A stretch of DNA of 5,682 nt, from the NCBI GenBank assembly GCA_900547805.1, contig URIE01000109.1, forward strand, positions 1 through 5,682, in the 5' to 3' direction. The notes under the pieces are model-generated. The model searched no databases. It saw only the letters and a list, made by a program, of their open reading frames with translations, and was not told the DNA's origin. Shown piece by piece: positions 5,085 to 5,682 of this stretch. The translations under genes and the position numbers were made by a program. Origin of the DNA: an uncultured Collinsella sp. Lineage in GTDB: Bacteria > Actinomycetota > Coriobacteriia > Coriobacteriales > Coriobacteriaceae. Position 1 is the stretch's first letter, and each line of letters opens with the position of its first letter.

Positions 5085-5682
5085 ATGGCAGGTAACATGC
5101 AGGACAACTTTGACGAGAACGGCAACCCCATCCGCTGCTCCTTCTGCGGAAAAGAGCAGGGTCAGGTGCGTCGACTGGTTAAGGGCCCGACCAACATCTT
5201 TATCTGCGACGAGTGTGTTGCCGCTTGCTCCGAGATCCTTGAGGAGTCGCTGGCTTCGGACTTTATGGACGCCGCCCGCAACGGCAAGCTGCCGGGTTTC
5301 CTCAACGACCACGGCCGGGCTGCGTCCCAGCCCGCCGTTGACCCCGAGGCCGAGGGCTTTGAGCTGGAGGACGACGCTCGCCAGGTCATTACGCACGTGC
5401 CGACGCCGCACGAGATCTATGCCGAGCTTTCGGCCTACGTGATGGGTCAGGAAGACGCCAAGCGCGCCATGTCGGTGGCCGTGTACAACCACTACAAGCG
5501 CATTCTCTCCCGTGAGAGCAGCGACGTGGAGCTGCAGAAGTCCAACGTGCTGATGCTCGGCCCGTCCGGCACCGGCAAGACGCTGCTGGCCCAGACGCTG
5601 GCCAGGATGCTCAATGTGCCGTTCGCCATCGCGGACGCCACGACGATCACCGAGGCAGTCTACGTCGGCGAGGATGTCGAGA
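5085..5682 (+). CDS. clpX: ATP-dependent Clp protease ATP-binding subunit ClpX, 3'-truncated by the window
   Basis: ClpX is the AAA+ unfoldase that recognises tagged proteins and threads them into ClpP. The first 199 residues are present of about 420 expected. The N-terminal zinc-binding domain shows C18-x2-C21 and C41-x2-C44. A variable acidic linker follows (about 66-105), then the AAA+ large domain with Walker A GPSGTGKT at 159-166. Walker B, sensor motifs and the IGF loop that docks on ClpP lie beyond the right edge. The conserved segment ADATTxTEAGYVGEDVE appears here as ADATTITEAVYVGEDVE: the first Gly of the GYVG pore-1 loop is Val (residue 192, GTC), while the gripping Tyr (193) is kept. 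The gene begins one base after the clpP stop, indicating an operon. Identification is secure. Confidence 0.96.
   Translation, partial: MAGNMQDNFDENGNPIRCSFCGKEQGQVRRLVKGPTNIFICDECVAACSEILEESLASDFMDAARNGKLPGFLNDHGRAASQPAVDPEAEGFELEDDARQVITHVPTPHEIYAELSAYVMGQEDAKRAMSVAVYNHYKRILSRESSDVELQKSNVLMLGPSGTGKTLLAQTLARMLNVPFAIADATTITEAVYVGEDVE

Noticed and set aside
4418..5131. 237-codon minus-strand open frame opposite clpP
   Set aside because: It lies over a secure clpP gene with an intact catalytic triad; the antisense product is low-complexity and carries no family motif.
1..5682. CRISPR array, insertion sequence, toxin-antitoxin or phage defence system
   Set aside because: There are no direct-repeat arrays, transposase or integrase motifs, or unexplained coding space: the window is filled by four identifiable genes, one tRNA and short spacers.

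Overview
The window suggests a high-GC gut actinobacterium of the Coriobacteriia, most likely Collinsella or a close relative. This is inferred from the strongly GC-ending codons, the trigger factor and ClpP sequences as I remember them, and the tig-clpP-clpX order next to a purine-type molybdenum hydroxylase. I could not run a database search, so the taxonomic call is tentative. Everything real is on the + strand.

Layout. Bases 1-2685 hold the 3' part of a large molybdenum hydroxylase gene. It encodes two [2Fe-2S] clusters fused to a molybdopterin domain with no FAD domain, and its true start lies left of the window. A GC-rich hairpin at 2709-2738 probably terminates it. An extended -10 promoter candidate then leads into tRNA-Leu(UAG) at 2826-2909, which is followed by a UUCG-tetraloop hairpin that looks like its terminator. 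Next come tig (trigger factor, 3001-4299), a 163-bp spacer rich in palindromes, clpP (4463-5083) and the 5' part of clpX (5085 to the right edge), which starts one base after the clpP stop.

Function. Trigger factor meets nascent chains at the ribosome exit. ClpX unfolds substrates and feeds them into the ClpP peptidase. This is the classical protein-quality-control cluster, also found in this order in E. coli. The hydroxylase upstream is metabolically unrelated and probably acts on a purine or other N-heterocycle, with electron-transfer partners encoded elsewhere.

I see no clearly undescribed system here. The points most worth checking are: an abrupt codon-usage break near base 268 inside the hydroxylase gene (mosaic gene or assembly chimera); replacement of the first Gly of the ClpX GYVG pore loop by Val; loss of the xanthine-dehydrogenase substrate Glu in the hydroxylase; and three inverted repeats between tig and clpP.
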